Below, piece by piece: positions 48,301 to 61,163 of a DNA stretch of 64,000 nucleotides. The stretch is from the NCBI GenBank assembly GCA_013396915.1, contig VWZL01002016.1, forward strand, positions 1,104,846 through 1,168,845. The letters run 5' to 3'. Below the pieces are notes generated by a model. The model was not told the DNA's origin. It did not search any database and saw only the letters and a list, made by a program, of their open reading frames with translations. This DNA comes from Stercorarius parasiticus. Lineage: Eukaryota; Chordata; Aves; Charadriiformes; Stercorariidae. A program made the position numbers and the translations under genes. The stretch's first letter is position 1. Every line of letters starts with the position of its first letter.

Positions 48301-51300
48301 TTCTAGTGCTGCTCAATTACACATCTCTCTTCCACCCCACTTAACATTTTTCATTTATTTGTCGTTTCCCATTTTTAACTAGAATTATACTTTAGTCATC
48401 CTTCCGCATAGCCTTATGTTATTAATTTTTATCAGGGAACGGAAAAAGTCTAGTCTATTATTTGTGAGGAGAGAAAGTTTAATCAGTACAAATCCTGGCT
48501 GAGAACGAGATATAAGAGTTTCCGATTTTAAATGGGCTGATTGGTCACCGACATAGTTTTTCCCAAGTGCTGAAAATGTGTTTAAAACTATGCCATTTGA
48601 TTAACTTGTAAAGTCTGAGAGTAGCTAGCAAATTCAATTATGGATTCAAATTATGTTACTAAATTGGTCTAATTTTTAAAAGTGATGAATGAAGTGCATT
48701 AAAAGAAAGGGATAATAAAGGTCTAAAGAGGAATTGGCAAGTACTCTATTAATTAAAACTCGATGAACATATGCACATCTCTGTTATGTGAATGAGTGTG
48801 CAGCTACAAATACATTGGTGCGCATCAAAAACCCAACTTTACATGTTTATGTTACACCAGATTTAGTTTCCTACATATTTGAAATTCATTGAAAAACATG
48901 TTTATGATGGCAAAAGATATTAGAAACCTGTTCCTAATATCGCAACAAGCAATTGCTCTATTAAACATGTTAGAATGCAGTGCCTTTCTTCAAAGACAGA
49001 AAGCTGCTTAAAAACTTATTGAATGCCTGTGCAAGGTATAATGATGTATGGCCATAATAATGGCTTTTTTTAGCTGTGTCAAAGATCAAGGTAAGGAAGG
49101 GATTCCCAGGAATAGGTCTGCAACGTGCAGTGATAAAGTCACTTTCTAAGAATCCCCTTGCTGTAAATGAGAGCATGGGGCAGAATTGCAGGTGCTGTAC
49201 CCATAGACCAGCTCTCAGAGGCACCCATAGAATCAGCAGTGATTCAACAGGGGTCACATCAGACCCTGCCACAGCCCAGGGGCAGGAAGACAGAAGATGA
49301 CTTAAAGCTGTGGAGTCACTGCATGGACTCAGGACTCTTAATCTTCTGCTATAACTTTCACCGCTTGGTTTCAGGCTGTATATAGATTCCTGCCTCCTGT
49401 GTTGGTGAGGTTTTATTGCCACGTCCCTTTTTTCCAATAGTGGGAAGCACCTGCTCCAAGTCAATTGTTTGAAATGAGCACTGTTTCTGATGTGGATTTT
49501 CACACACCCCTTGTATATGAGACCTTAGTCTCTGTTCACAGGTCCTTTCCTGCACTGAGAAAGAGCCCGTACACATTGCCTTGCACACAAACCACGAACC
49601 AAACCTATATCTGCATTTTCAGTACATCTCTGTTTTAAGTAGAAAGAGCATCTAAGAGCTGAACACCCTTCTGGAGTATTTATCTTTCTATCTTTCTCCA
49701 GTAACTACAAACGTAGCACCTTTGTTCAGCAGACTAGATCAGGACCTATATATTGGCCCTTTTCAACCAGCCTTCTTTTTTCTGCAGAAGTTTATTCTCA
49801 TCAATTGCTAAAAAGCTGGCACACTTTCTTGCAGCTGGTAAAGAAGGGGACCTGCTTGCATGCATGTGAAGCACAAAGCCACCTCCTTGGGGATGGCCCT
49901 TTTCCGACAAGACGTAGTGTGCATCTTCGGCAAACACTCAATTACATTTTCAAGATGAAAGATTAGAATTTCAAAGGTTAGAGCAGACCTCTAACTGTTT
50001 AAATTTCAAGTATTTTCAGAAAATAATTTCTTTTTAGTTTTAAAGGATTTGTAAGAAATAAGTAAAAGTGGGCTGCTTTGAGTCCCTTGTGGGTGAAACA
50101 GGGTGAAGAGATACGGTGTTATCTGTGAGGTGGGTCTCTTACATGATGGAGGCTGGAGATTAAGGGAGGGGCACAAATCAACAAAGCAAAACAAATACTC
50201 CTCATCAAAAACAAGTAGAGACAGCTTGTGTTGTACAGGTCAAACATTACTCTAGTCAAATATTTCACAATTCTTAATGCAACCTTTGACTGATAAGACT
50301 GTCACATAACAAACAGGACAGTTGGTAGCCTGTGAAAGGATGCTGCATTCTGTCAAAAGAGTCCTTGATCCACCCAGTTTAAAAGCAGGAGCTTTCCCCA
50401 TAGTCGTTCAGGCATCCCTGCTTCCTGCTTCAGAGACTCCGTCTCCTGGAAATAGCCTGTCAGGTCCCATCTGTTTTTTTGCGAAGCTGCCAGCCCCCTG
50501 AGAGAGGGTCCTCCATTCACATCTCCTGTCTGATGCTGGAAAACCAAAGGGGAATAACCTCTGCAATCTGCCAGAAATTGGTTTTCTGAAAGCAAGGACT
50601 CTGCTTCAGGGAGCTGCAATCTACCATACTTAGAGGAAAATTAGTTTTCTAAGTACAGTGGTTTCTTCTGGGTGCTTCAGTCCTCCATCTTTGCCTGTGC
50701 TCCTTCTCCTCACAACACGGCTTGTGGGAGCTTAAGCTTAAATAACTCGCTAACAAGAAAAATCCAGAACACAAAATTCCTTACTACAGCAGGTATTGTG
50801 AAGGGAAGGAAACAATAGCAAAGTAACTTTCAGAGACTCCTTGCCATTGCAATGATAGTAAAACTTTGGCTGAGCACTAAGCAGGCTACGGCTGGTATAA
50901 TTAACAACTGTTATGTTTGTCAGTACCTCAAAAACACTTAGCAGGCGTCCTAGTTGATATGGCAGATTCATTAATCATTGGAAGCTTTCCTTCAAATTGA
51001 TTTATCAGTCAAATAATTGTGCCCTCACTATTGCTTTACAGAGGGCAATATTTTTAGACTGTGTACTATAAACATAGATAAAGTGACATCCTGTGCCCCA
51101 AAGGACTTAGTGTCTAAATAACACAAGACAAACATACACAGTAAGCGCACCATGGGGTAAAAACTGAGAAGAAGAAGGATTTGCAATGAGGACAAGGCAA
51201 CAGAGAGTTTGGAACAGAGAAAAGTTGCTAATTGTGAAGGAGCTGTTAGAAAACAAAGTACAAGTCGCATGAGTAAGTAAAGGATTAGGGTGGTCATAGT

Positions 51301-51658
51301 CCGAGTAATTTACATAAATTCAAATGTTTTAAAAGCTTTAAGGCAAAACAGAAGGCTTCAGGGTGATTCAGCAAACATCAAAAAAAAGGGTGCAAGAAAA
51401 CCAGCACCATTTGGCAGGAAGAACAAGGAAGAGAAGAGAAAGGCTATAGAAATGAAGTTGTAAGTATAAACAAATTTTAGAAGTGCAAAACTGGGCTCTT
51501 GGGAAATGAGAAAAAGAGAAAGAGGCCATGCAATTTAATGAGCTAGAGCATCCACAGTGAGCAGAGGAAGAAAGGAAAGTGACCTAGAGTGCTGCATGGA
51601 ACAGTTTCAGACGTGAGAAGGAGGGAACGTTCAAGAGATTAAACGACACAGCATAGAT

Positions 51659-51728
51659 GGGTTTTCTTGTGGTTTTTGTTTGGCTGTCTTTTGTTTTGGT
51701 TCATTTTTGGTTTTGTTTTTGTTTTTTA
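51659..51728. repeat. (GTTTT)n-like low-complexity stretch
   Basis: G/T-only sequence over most of about 70 bases (ggtttttgtttgg...tttgttttggttc). On the minus strand it is a CAAAA-rich stretch. Confidence 0.7.
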
Positions 51729-52093
51729 AACTCCTGGAAAATTAAGCAATTTGGTATTTTCTTAAAGGATGACCCATCCTCAAGCAAAAATGATTTCTCT
51801 CATGTGTCATCATTCGGACCAGAATACAGTATTATCCAGTTAATTCATTATGGGAACTGAATTACCTTATGGCTTCTTCTGAAACATTGTTCATTGTCAG
51901 TCTCAGAGATAGAGTTTTGATGTTGATAGACCACTGAGGTATTCTGATATCTATATAATGTCTACATAACAATGTCTTTGCTAAATTTCTACAACTTAGT
52001 ATCCAGACAGCACAGCTGGATACAGTCCAGTGAATGACAGAAACCACAAATCTTAAAAATTTCTTTACATGTCATATTTATGTTCTACAGCAC

Positions 52094-52706
52094 ATCATCG
52101 CATCCTGGGCTGCATCTAAAGGAGCATGGCTAGCAGGTTAAGAGAGGTGATTCTGCCCCTCTACTCTGCTCTGGTGAGACTCCACCTGGAGTACTGCGTC
52201 CAGCTCTGGAGTCCCCAACACAAGAAGGACATGGACCTGTTGGAGCGAGTCCAGAGGAGGGCCCTGAAGGTGACCAGAGGGCTGGAGCACCTCTCCTATG
52301 AGGACAGGCCGAGAGAGTTGGGGTTGTTCAGCCTGGAGAAGAGAAGGCTCCAGGGAGACCTTATAGCAACCTTCCGGTACCTAAAGGGGGTCTACAGGAA
52401 AGATGGGGAGGGACTCTTTATCAGGGAGTGTAATGATAGGATGAGGGGTAACAGTTTTAAACTGAAAGAGGGTATATTTAGATTAGGTATTAGGATGAAA
52501 TTCTTTCCTGTGAGGGTGGTGAGGCACTGGAAGAGGTTTCCCAGAGAAGTTGTGGACGTCCCATCCTTGGAAGTGTTCAAGGCCAGGCTGGATGAGGCTT
52601 TGAGCAGCCTGGTCTAGTAGAAGATGTCCCTACCCATGGCAGGGGGGTTGAAACTAGACGATCTTTAAGGTCCCTTCCAACCCAAACCATTCTATGATTC
52701 TATGAT
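52094..52706 (+). mobile_element. CR1 LINE, young-looking 5'-truncated copy
   Basis: Seen: it begins inside ORF2 at the ILGC segment. An open frame of 163 codons (52126-52617) carries the usual CR1 C-terminus, with segments such as [40 protein letters not shown] and [19 protein letters not shown]. This is followed by the 3' UTR ('gatctttaaggtcccttccaacc') and two ATTCTATG repeats with a partial third (52689-52706). Just upstream of the frame, codon 52117-52119 is TAA where related copies read AAA, so even the truncated ORF2 is interrupted once. It has the fewest defects of the CR1 copies here, so it is probably the youngest. It is antisense to the NKAIN transcript. Confidence 0.96.
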
Positions 52707-52801
52707 CTCTTCTATATAGATTGCAGTGAGTTCTCTTTATTAATTTCTAAGAAATACTGTCACTGTGAGGCAGTCAGCCAAATTAAACTTTATGAAATCA
52801 T

Positions 52802-52854
52802 TATATACATATACACACGCACACATCCATGTAAGTATCTTGTATATACATATA
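52802..52854. repeat. Impure (TA/CA)n simple repeat
   Basis: tatatacatatacacacgcacacat, with a second TATATACATATAT block a few bases on. Interrupted. Confidence 0.7.
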
Positions 52855-53475
52855 TTCTTGCTTCCTTCTAAATTTGCTTTTCTCTGCACTATGTCTCTAC
52901 CCTGATACAAGAGAGGATCATTGTGTAGGGATATTGAATACTAGATCACAAGTAGGAACAGATGTCAGCATGAAGAATCTTAGCTGACCTCAAACCACTT
53001 CCAAGCAAAGCTAAAGGTTCTGTCATGTCCTCTTTCTGTCTAAGGAGTAGAGATGCAAGTGAAACTTGCTAGTAAATTTTAGAGCAGAAGTACCGAAGGA
53101 CTGGTCTAAAACTATGTCAGCTTCTGTCAGAAATTCCTAGTGCTTAACATCTATTTGTACTTTAAATCTTGAGTACTCTTGCAATATTGAAACTCTCTAA
53201 TGTCTCCATGGAAACTTGATAGTTCTCAGAAATGGAGGGAAAATGTTAGTATTGCTGGCAGTATTTTTACTCAAGTTATCTGGGCAGAAGAGGGGTTTTT
53301 TTGCCTATCCTGAGTGTCTTTTGAAAATCTCCATTGCATCAAAATGATGCAAAATTTTGTCAAAAAATATACGCCCAAGATAGGCAATGTTACTTAAAAG
53401 CAAAACAAACTCTGAAACATTAGGATAATTAGTACACAGTTATTCAAAGGTATCAACAAGCAGACACTGGAAAAG

Positions 53476-53586
53476 CAATTACTACAGGAAAAATGTGAGT
53501 CTGTAAACGTAGCATATATTGCTTTCCTATGCTTTTTATGTAATTGGTATCATTATGCTACCTAATGACACCAATTATTTAAAAAT
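53476..53586 (+). repeat. Diverged direct repeat, copy A (unclassified)
   Basis: About 110 bases that match 56148-56257 in the same orientation. The best block is 'agcatatattgctttcctatg...ggtatcat...taatgacaccaa' against 'agcacatattgcttacctatg...agtatcac...taatgacaccaa'. By eye roughly three bases in four agree over the central 70 bases. It may be two copies of an old interspersed element or a local duplication. Confidence 0.6.
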
Positions 53587-54569
53587 TAAGCACACAATGC
53601 TACATACTTCATATTTATTATATTCAGATGGAGTTGCTATCTGCAGCACTTCAGGGACAGAGATCCTTTAATAAATTCTACGTGTGCCTTCAGTATTTTC
53701 TCTAGGGTTGTATTTTTTTAATGCTTACTCTTTTAGTGGGGAATCTCAGACATAAAAAATTAAAAAGGTCAATTTTATGATGAAACACATGAGCCTGGAT
53801 ATTCTAAATGGCACCCTAGACTGCAGAAGCTAATTGCTTTTCAACAGAAGAACTCTCTTAAGTGCTCACTCTGGAAACAGGTTCATGTGAAAAGCAGGAT
53901 GCATCTCTACTCTGCTTCCAAGCCTGCTGGGATTTGTCGAGATGAGTGACGCTGTGAAAAATAGAAATCACCTGGAGCCTGTTAATATTATAATCAAGTG
54001 AAAGCACAATTGCTACTGTCTTAATCCATCTGTCTGTATGCATCCGCTCCACTTCCAATCACCTGCTTTAGTCACAGGTGTATTATTATGGAGATGGCAT
54101 TGAAAAAAACTCAGCCCCACGCATGTTCCAAATTGCTGTACTCTCTGCCACGGCAGTCTGTCTGTCTCTGTAGCTTCAGTGCGGTCATTTGTCAGGAAGG
54201 AGAGCAAACAAAGGCCCCATATTGCATGAAGTATAGCCAAAGTGCCTTTGTGTGTGGAGGCTGGCTGAACGATGCCCTAGTTTATGTTAACAGGTTGCAA
54301 TTTTGACAAGTGCTGTAAAAAAACCCAAACATATGTATTGTATTCAGATAACTCGTGTAAAGCTCAGTAATGTTCAATAGATGCTATGTCACATATCCGG
54401 AATGCTAAAGTAGCTTTGGTAAACCAACATAAATTTATAGTATACGATGGCAGTTCTACAAAAATAATCTGGCAGCTTGTGATACTCAGTTTCCGATTTC
54501 ACCCTGAATGACATTCGGTATTCTAAGTGATCAAATCAAGAGACAATAATTATACATGATAAAATCAAA

Positions 54570-54612
54570 TTACAACAACAACAGCATCAACAATCAAGCA
54601 ATAACTGCAACA
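54570..54612. repeat. CAA-rich low-complexity stretch
   Basis: Interrupted acaacaacaacagcatcaacaa-type sequence. Confidence 0.6.
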
Positions 54613-55439
54613 AACAACACTAGTAGTAACTTTTAGTTTAGAATAAGAAAATGCTAATTGAACTAAGGTAATGTTTTCATATTTCAGTAGGCAAGCCTTA
54701 GAGAGGAATGTTGAATGGTTTAACAATTCAGACATTTTACCATTTCCAGCTGATAGGTCTTTTTCATGGGAAACCTAAATCTCTCAGACATATTGTTTGA
54801 TAAAACTTTGAATACAAATTTCACCATTCGAGTCTTTGTTTTGTTAACTGTTGTGTACAGAAAAATACTAGATTCTAGGATTTGTATAAATAATTCTTCA
54901 TATGTAATTACAGAGAGTCTTAAAACCCATTTTGAAAAGTATCTGAAGAATGGATTTTTGAAATTAATTGTAGATAGTGGAAAACAATGATAGGTTCTTG
55001 TACACTTCCCTAAGATATTAAAAATAAAATTTAAAAACGAGTTAGCTTTTCAGACATGATGCTAAATTAACCTCTGTGTTCATGTGCACAAACCAGGAGT
55101 AAAGATTTTGTAATTTTACAGCACTTTGTCTTTTGAGCTAGTATTTAGAAGACACAAAACATTAAGCTAGTGCGTATTAGGTGCTAAAGGTTCTGACACA
55201 GAAACTACATCCTTCTAGATCCTCCCATATTTTTAGAGGCTCGAAACAATGCTTGTACTTCTCCAGCTGGCAGTCTGTTTGGGACAGAAAAAAATTCTAA
55301 CAGTCTTTTGGAAAAGTGCTACCTTTTACTTTCAGTGCAGTTTTGTTTAAACACCTGAAGTTGAGGAAGAATTATAAAGCTCCTGAATGATCTGTGCAGC
55401 TGCATAAGCTAACTCAAAAATGCCACTGAATCACTCTAT

Positions 55440-55770
55440 GAGGCGGCTAATGGTCTAATCGCTTTTCATACCCTCTTCGAAATTCCCCCTGAGACTTGTT
55501 CAAAGCTTCCTGTGCTGAGACGAGCTCTCTAAGGAGCTGTGGATCAAACGGAGCCTGTTGCTCGTAAGCGTGCTAGTGCTGAGGAAGGCGCCTTTGCAAA
55601 GTTCAGCCCAAAGTTCAGAGGTGGTCTGAGATCAAACTCCCCAGATTAAACATCGCTCCAGTGCAGAGCACTAGTTCAGTCGGCTGATGGCAACTGTCAC
55701 CTGTGGCTGTCACTTGTCTGGTAATAGGAGGGATTAATTTTGTTATTCGGGAAGCACACCACCTCCTGCT
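55440..55770. other. Candidate conserved non-coding stretch
   Basis: Non-repetitive, less AT-rich than its flanks. It includes an E-box pair (cacctg and cacttg, 55698-55720) close to a GGGATTA bicoid/OTX-type core. The texture suggests a regulatory element, but no alignment was possible. Confidence 0.25.
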
Positions 55771-55875
55771 AGTATCCAAATTGATATTATGCATCTCCCA
55801 CAATCTGAGGTGATTCGCAATAAGTGTGCGAAAGAATAATATTTTTGTATGACTTTGTAAACAAATGTGTCGTGG

Positions 55876-55889
55876 TTTTTTTTTTTTTT
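55876..55889. repeat. Poly(T) tract, 14 bases
   Basis: Uninterrupted T run preceded by tgtgtcgtgg. Confidence 0.9.
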
Positions 55890-56147
55890 AGTTTACGGAC
55901 ATTATACAGCAAGGAAACAAAAAAGTCATTCTTTTTTCTTGCTCATGTTCTTCTAGATAGTTTTAATGAAAATGAATCTGAAAGTTTAAGGAAGCTGAAG
56001 AGCTACACAAAAGGAGCATTTCAGGATAGGGAATACAACGTACTGTGGTGGGATTTTGTTCATCCCTGATATTTAAAAATCAGAAATTAAATGACTACTA
56101 CTTCTGGTCTTTTTCAGGCATTTATAATCACAGTGAACCTCCCATCG

Positions 56148-56257
56148 GCAGTACTATTTCCAAGAGCAAAAAGAGACTGAAAATGCAGCACATATTGCTT
56201 ACCTATGTTTTACATATAACTAGTATCACCATTTTTAATGACACCAACTTCTTTCAG
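56148..56257 (+). repeat. Diverged direct repeat, copy B (unclassified)
   Basis: Partner of 53476-53586, 2.67 kb away in the same orientation. Similarity begins around 'gcagtacta', is strongest from 'gagactgaaaatgcagcacatattgc' to 'aatgacaccaac', and fades after about 56257. Confidence 0.6.
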
Positions 56258-59175
56258 TCAGTCAGAGCTTCACAACTCATAAAGGTGTAAATGTGCAGAC
56301 GGCATTTGGAAAGGACCCGATACTTTAGAAAATGTCAATTTGTTTAGTTCATACAGTTTACATTCCTGTAAAATTTGCTGCATCGTTATATTCTGATTGT
56401 TGCAGCAGGAAGCAATAATCACGGCAAGAAAGAGCTAACAGCCGGGGAAAAATCCTTTTCTTGTGACACACAGTGATTTTAGAAACATCTTTACAAAACA
56501 CAAAACCACTGAAACCTAAAATGCAGGTTCAGGCAGAGCACAAAACAATGATTTAGGAGATTAATGCTTTTGAAGACGAGATCAATTCATGCAGTTTGTA
56601 ACAGAAAATGTTTGCAAGAGTCCACTGTAATCTTTGAAACGTATCTGGGTTATGTATTTTGTACAGTTGGTATCTAGCCACAGTGAAATTTCTGCCGACA
56701 TTTCTAAGGGAGAATCAGGAGGCTGCCATCTGCAAATGAGGCAAGCACCACCAGCTGATACAGCAAATGCCAAGTGGCTATTTAGCAGTGCCAGCTCATG
56801 CTAACTCACACAGAAAAAAGTACCTCCCCCCGCTTCTCCCACTTGTACCTAAATCTTCAGGAAACTAAATCACTTCCTAAAAGCAGGGATGGAGAAAGCA
56901 GTCTATTATTCCCTGACAGACCACAAAGTATTGTCCATATTGACAATCTGTTTTCTATAGGCAGGCTGCAGAAGCAGTAAATCCTATTAACCTGTTCAAA
57001 GTCAAATGAAGACATTTAGAAAACAGAACAGCTATTACATGCAGTGGTGAAAGAAGACCATATCAAAGAAAGGTTAAATGGATGCACCAGCTACTAGATT
57101 ATGCACAGTTTCAACTGGAAAATCCCCCCAAACCTTTCTATCACCTGCTCTTGCCCTTCAGGATATTAATTATATCCCCCCAGTCTAACTAGCTGACCAT
57201 TCAAATACTATCCTCTATTCTGTCAATGCTAATTTTCGAGATAAAAAGTCAATTTCATGCTAACAAACAGGACTACTATAGAAAATGCTTATGTTATACT
57301 ATGATTTTACTAATGCACACTTCCTCTACTGAAAACATATGGCATTTTGTGTGTAAAGACCACTCTGGAGATTTACTGTAATTATGTCATGATGTGCTTA
57401 TTGTTATGGATTCGGCAGCCTTTCTGCATCTCTACTTGCTTTGTTCAAGAGCAGCTGCTAGCTTCAAGCTGTTGCCTGCTTCCAGCGGCAGAAGCTGAAT
57501 GAAGGAGTGCTTTCTAGGGAAGACATGTTTTGAGGCAGACATACTGACAATAAACCAATTCACTAGGGAGGCATAACATTGACTGGATAAAAGTTGAGTA
57601 ATCATTCTGCGATAATTTACCGAAACTGGGTGCAAGTTACTTTAAAATAAAAATTCCCTCTGCTGCTGATGTTGGACTTGGAGGCCTTTAGCTGATAAAA
57701 GTGTGGCATTTGCTTTTATGAAGTAGCTGATCTTTGGAGATTCATTAGACCTCATTATTTCTTCTTACGCATAAGTGACTATTAATACGTACTCTCTGAA
57801 TGAGGGGAATGGGAAGAACAGGGCTGTCTGAAGCCAGGCTCAACAGTCCTTCTCTTCCACCTACCCTCCCTGCTTGTCATGAAGGAATGGACTGGATTCA
57901 ATCACTAAGGCAAGCCTTGGTAATCTCTCCGTAAAATGGTGAGTGCTTCAGATGACACTGCCCAGCACAGTCTTGATTTCTGTGCCTGTTTTCATTGTGA
58001 ATCAGCTGTGTGTGGTCAGCCCACACTTCTCCCAGCTTCGGTGGGAGCCAGGAGGACCAGAGGATCCAGACCCTGGTCAGTAGCTACCTCCCAACAGAGA
58101 GCTCACAGAAAATGGGGCTATTTGAACAGCAGTTTACCTGCATTGGAGACAGGGAATTGTGTCTCAGTCCCAGATTTATTTTCCCTAATCTTTAGGAGAA
58201 GAGTGTGTGGAAGGGGAAAGGGTTAACTAATTAGGGAAGAACAATAGCTGCAAAAATGTCAGAGATTCCTCTGCTGTGCTCCTGTTACACCCTCCTCGTT
58301 GGAAATGGCAGCTATTAATATTTTATTGACTTGAACCTCTGGGGTAGATTCCAGATGTCACTACTTGATCATTGTCTACATATAAGGAAAAATAAATTCT
58401 GTCATGTCAATGTCGAATTCCCATCTATGGCAACAATCATTACCAGCAGACAAATGCTCCTGTGGTTTTGCAGATTTTTTTTTTCCTCAGGTTGTGACTA
58501 TGCACACATGACCGATCTGTTCTTAGAAAACCTGGACATCCAAAAATAAAATAAAGCAGAGGAAAAGTCCCAACTTTTCATTATTAATTTATATACATTA
58601 AGAAATAGCTATTTCCTTTGGTGTTTAGAAAGAATGGAGGTTAAATCGGCAGAGCTCAAGGGCAAAGTTAAAAGAATGCTGCCTGCTAGGAAAAAAAATC
58701 TGCTCTATTGGTTTTGAAAACATGAACCACTCTATGCCAATCAGTTTCGAGCAGTCGGGTACTGAAAAACTGATATCTCAATAATGCTGCAGTTTAGGTG
58801 AATGGTGCTACTAAGGAGCACATCTTGAAAGCCCCCGAAACATAAGTGGTGCAAGAATGTGCTCTCTACCTGTCCAACCTGTGCTGAAGATAACATCTAT
58901 TAAAGAAGTGGTGAGAATTGGCTGATGTCTACTGAGAATATGTGCAAAGAACTGATTACCCCTGATTTCAAGGGAGAGTCATTTTCTTGAGTTGGATGGA
59001 ACAATGACGTTTTTCACTAACGAATATTACCTGCCATTTAAAAGGTGAAAGCTTCAGCAAATTTACAACAAAAAGTTGTCTCAGACCCTACTCCCCTTAG
59101 AATTGCAGCACTGCAGAAGTCAGAGAGCAAGAATGACGACCATGGTGATACCGAGGTACATCTGTGCTGTGGATG

Positions 59176-59241
59176 GGTTTTTATATTTATATTAAAAATA
59201 TGAAATATATAAATAAACATATGAATATTTATATTCATGTG
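59176..59241. repeat. AT-rich, partly palindromic low-complexity stretch
   Basis: Repeated tttatat/atataaa and gaatatttatattcat blocks, including the self-complementary core gaatatttatattc-like sequence. Confidence 0.7.
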
Positions 59242-61141
59242 TTTGTTTGTACCTCCAGAATCATCTCAGGAATGGGGTTGGTGAACCTGTGACTTGACTA
59301 TGAGTTTTCAGTATGAAGAGGGATTCCTTTTCCTTTAATTACATGTTTTGATGGAATATTTGTGAATACAGAAGCTTGTGGTATTTATTGCTATTCTTCT
59401 TAATATTATTCTTACATCTAAAGCATGTGTAATTTGGTTTTTCTACCATATTGATTCACTTGTAGAGAAAGAAAATCAAATGGTCTTTGTCCAGAACTTC
59501 TTCAAACCGTAAAAAACCTGTAGAGGCTCACCAAAACTAGGTAAGAAGACCTCAAACAAAGGCTTTTCACCTGCATATAGCTGGAAAGTGTTCACGTGCA
59601 GCTCTTATGCTATGACAGTGTCATAAAAATGGTAGCAGGACTGTCCTAGTACCGGAATTGAGGAATAATTTAAATTGCATCTGTGGGAGGAAGCAAGTCA
59701 TCAAGCCAGCGTCACTGGTCAGCACAGCACCACCAGCATCACATAGCCCCAGGACAGCCATGAGGCACTGAGCCTGGGGAGCCATAACCTCATTGCTGTA
59801 TCAAATAACTATCATCTACCCTACAGGGTCAGCCGGTATCAGAGACCCCTGTGTGAAGGAATACATGTGAGATGGTCAAAACAAATTTTCAGGAAAATTT
59901 CCCTCAGGCCTCAAAGTGATGAATCTAATGTTCAGCTCTTGGTTATCACAATTCCGATCCACCCCCCAGAAAATCCCATTCACTATTTTCTTTGCTAGTG
60001 CAAGAAGATCTGTGAGAGGCAGAACTGCTTCTTCCAGCCTCAGCTCTTGCTGTTGCTGTGGCTTTTCATTCTGACAGGAAAATAAACCTCTTAGAGGCAA
60101 TCCTGTATGCATTGGTCGGGTAACTCTATTTAAAGCTGACTTCTCTCCACTGAGTCGGAGCAAACTTGTTTTCAGACAATTATCATATAACTTGGCTTTC
60201 TATGAGCCCAGTTCATTAAGATGTGAAGCTTTTAGGGAAATGAATGAGTACAATTCTACTGACAAAGCTCCTTGCTCATTAAAAAACCGTTTAAGCTTTG
60301 ATGGGTACAATTCAGTTTTCTGCAAGGAGTGGTGAAGAAATGCAGGTAAAATTTGATAGAAGCAACAACAGAGAACACTTGTAGGCATAAAGAAATCTCT
60401 TCTAATAGTAATCCCTCAAAACACTGATGACACATGCTCTAACATTATTGTCAAACAGAGAAACAGAAATATACTGTGCTCTCAGGCCATGTCAAAGATG
60501 CCTGAACCTGGTGTTGCTCCTCTGCTAACATGGCACGACAGTGTTATTAAATTAGCACTTTACAATGATTCATACCCTCTTCCCACTGTGCTGATTTTGC
60601 CCAGTCCTGCACCGAAAAAAACCAGTCTTTCTGAAGTACCAATCTATATCATTAAGAATCAATTTTCTTTCAATCATCGTGTTGCCCTAGAAAGGAACTC
60701 TACCTTAATTAAATAATGCTATTTTTCCCCATTAGGTTCAAAGAGTCAAAACTTGATTACAGGAGCTCTTGTCTCCTTTCTCACGTATAAATATTCTCCC
60801 TACTATACAAGCACAGGAGGAGGCAGCCGATCTGCCAGGTATGTGCATGAGCACATGTGTGAGGAAGAGGTGGAGGCTGTTGTCCAAAGGGAGGTGGGGA
60901 AACAAAATTAGCAAGGGTAAATCTGAGCGAGGGCTTTTATGTGCAAGATGTGTTTCCTGCACAACTGAAGACCTTTGTGTGGGCTGGAAAGGAACGTGGC
61001 ATCGGGCTTATTACTGTCAGGTCAGCACAAAGGAACTGAGAACTGGAAAATTAAGAATCCATTGTTAGTTTACTGCTGCATTTGTGAGAGCTTTGGATTT
61101 ATGCATTAGCAGCAAGTAGACAAGTAGATCTGATCTTTATC

Positions 61142-61163
61142 TTTTTTTTTTTTTTTTTTTTAG
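61142..61163. repeat. Poly(T) tract, 22 bases
   Basis: The longest homopolymer in the window. On the minus strand it is a poly(A) run. The sequence to its right does not read as a retrocopy of a known gene. Confidence 0.85.

Larger units (their letters stand above)
43571..52093. other. Intron; simple repeats and chance frames, no gene
   Basis: AT-rich. A 12-base perfect tandem duplication lies at 45348-45371, an A-rich tract at 47103-47124, a GC-richer block at 49190-49300 and a GTTTT-rich stretch at 51659-51728. The longest open frame of the whole window is here (48970-49503, minus strand, 177 codons). It has no recognisable domain and no splice or promoter context that would support it. 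Confidence 0.45.
52707..55439. other. Intron; AT-rich, contains one member of a local repeat pair
   Basis: Includes a TA/CA-rich simple stretch at 52802-52854, the first copy of a diverged direct repeat (53476-53586) and a CAA-rich segment at 54570-54612. No gene recognised. Confidence 0.45.

Noticed and set aside
48970..49503. Longest open frame in the window (177 codons, minus strand)
   Set aside because: No domain, no low-divergence repeat, no supporting splice or promoter signal. One frame of this length by chance is not surprising in 64 kb read in six frames.
55866..55889. tgtgtcgtggttttt, similar to the start of some bird endogenous retrovirus LTRs
   Set aside because: The match ends in a poly(T) run. 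No LTR body, partner LTR or target duplication was seen.
56129..56142. tcacagtgaacc, matching the first 12 bases of miR-128
   Set aside because: The rest of the mature sequence does not match and no complementary arm lies within hairpin distance.
56185..56197. gcagcacatat, as in the start region of U6 snRNA
   Set aside because: Only about 11 bases match; nothing downstream resembles U6.
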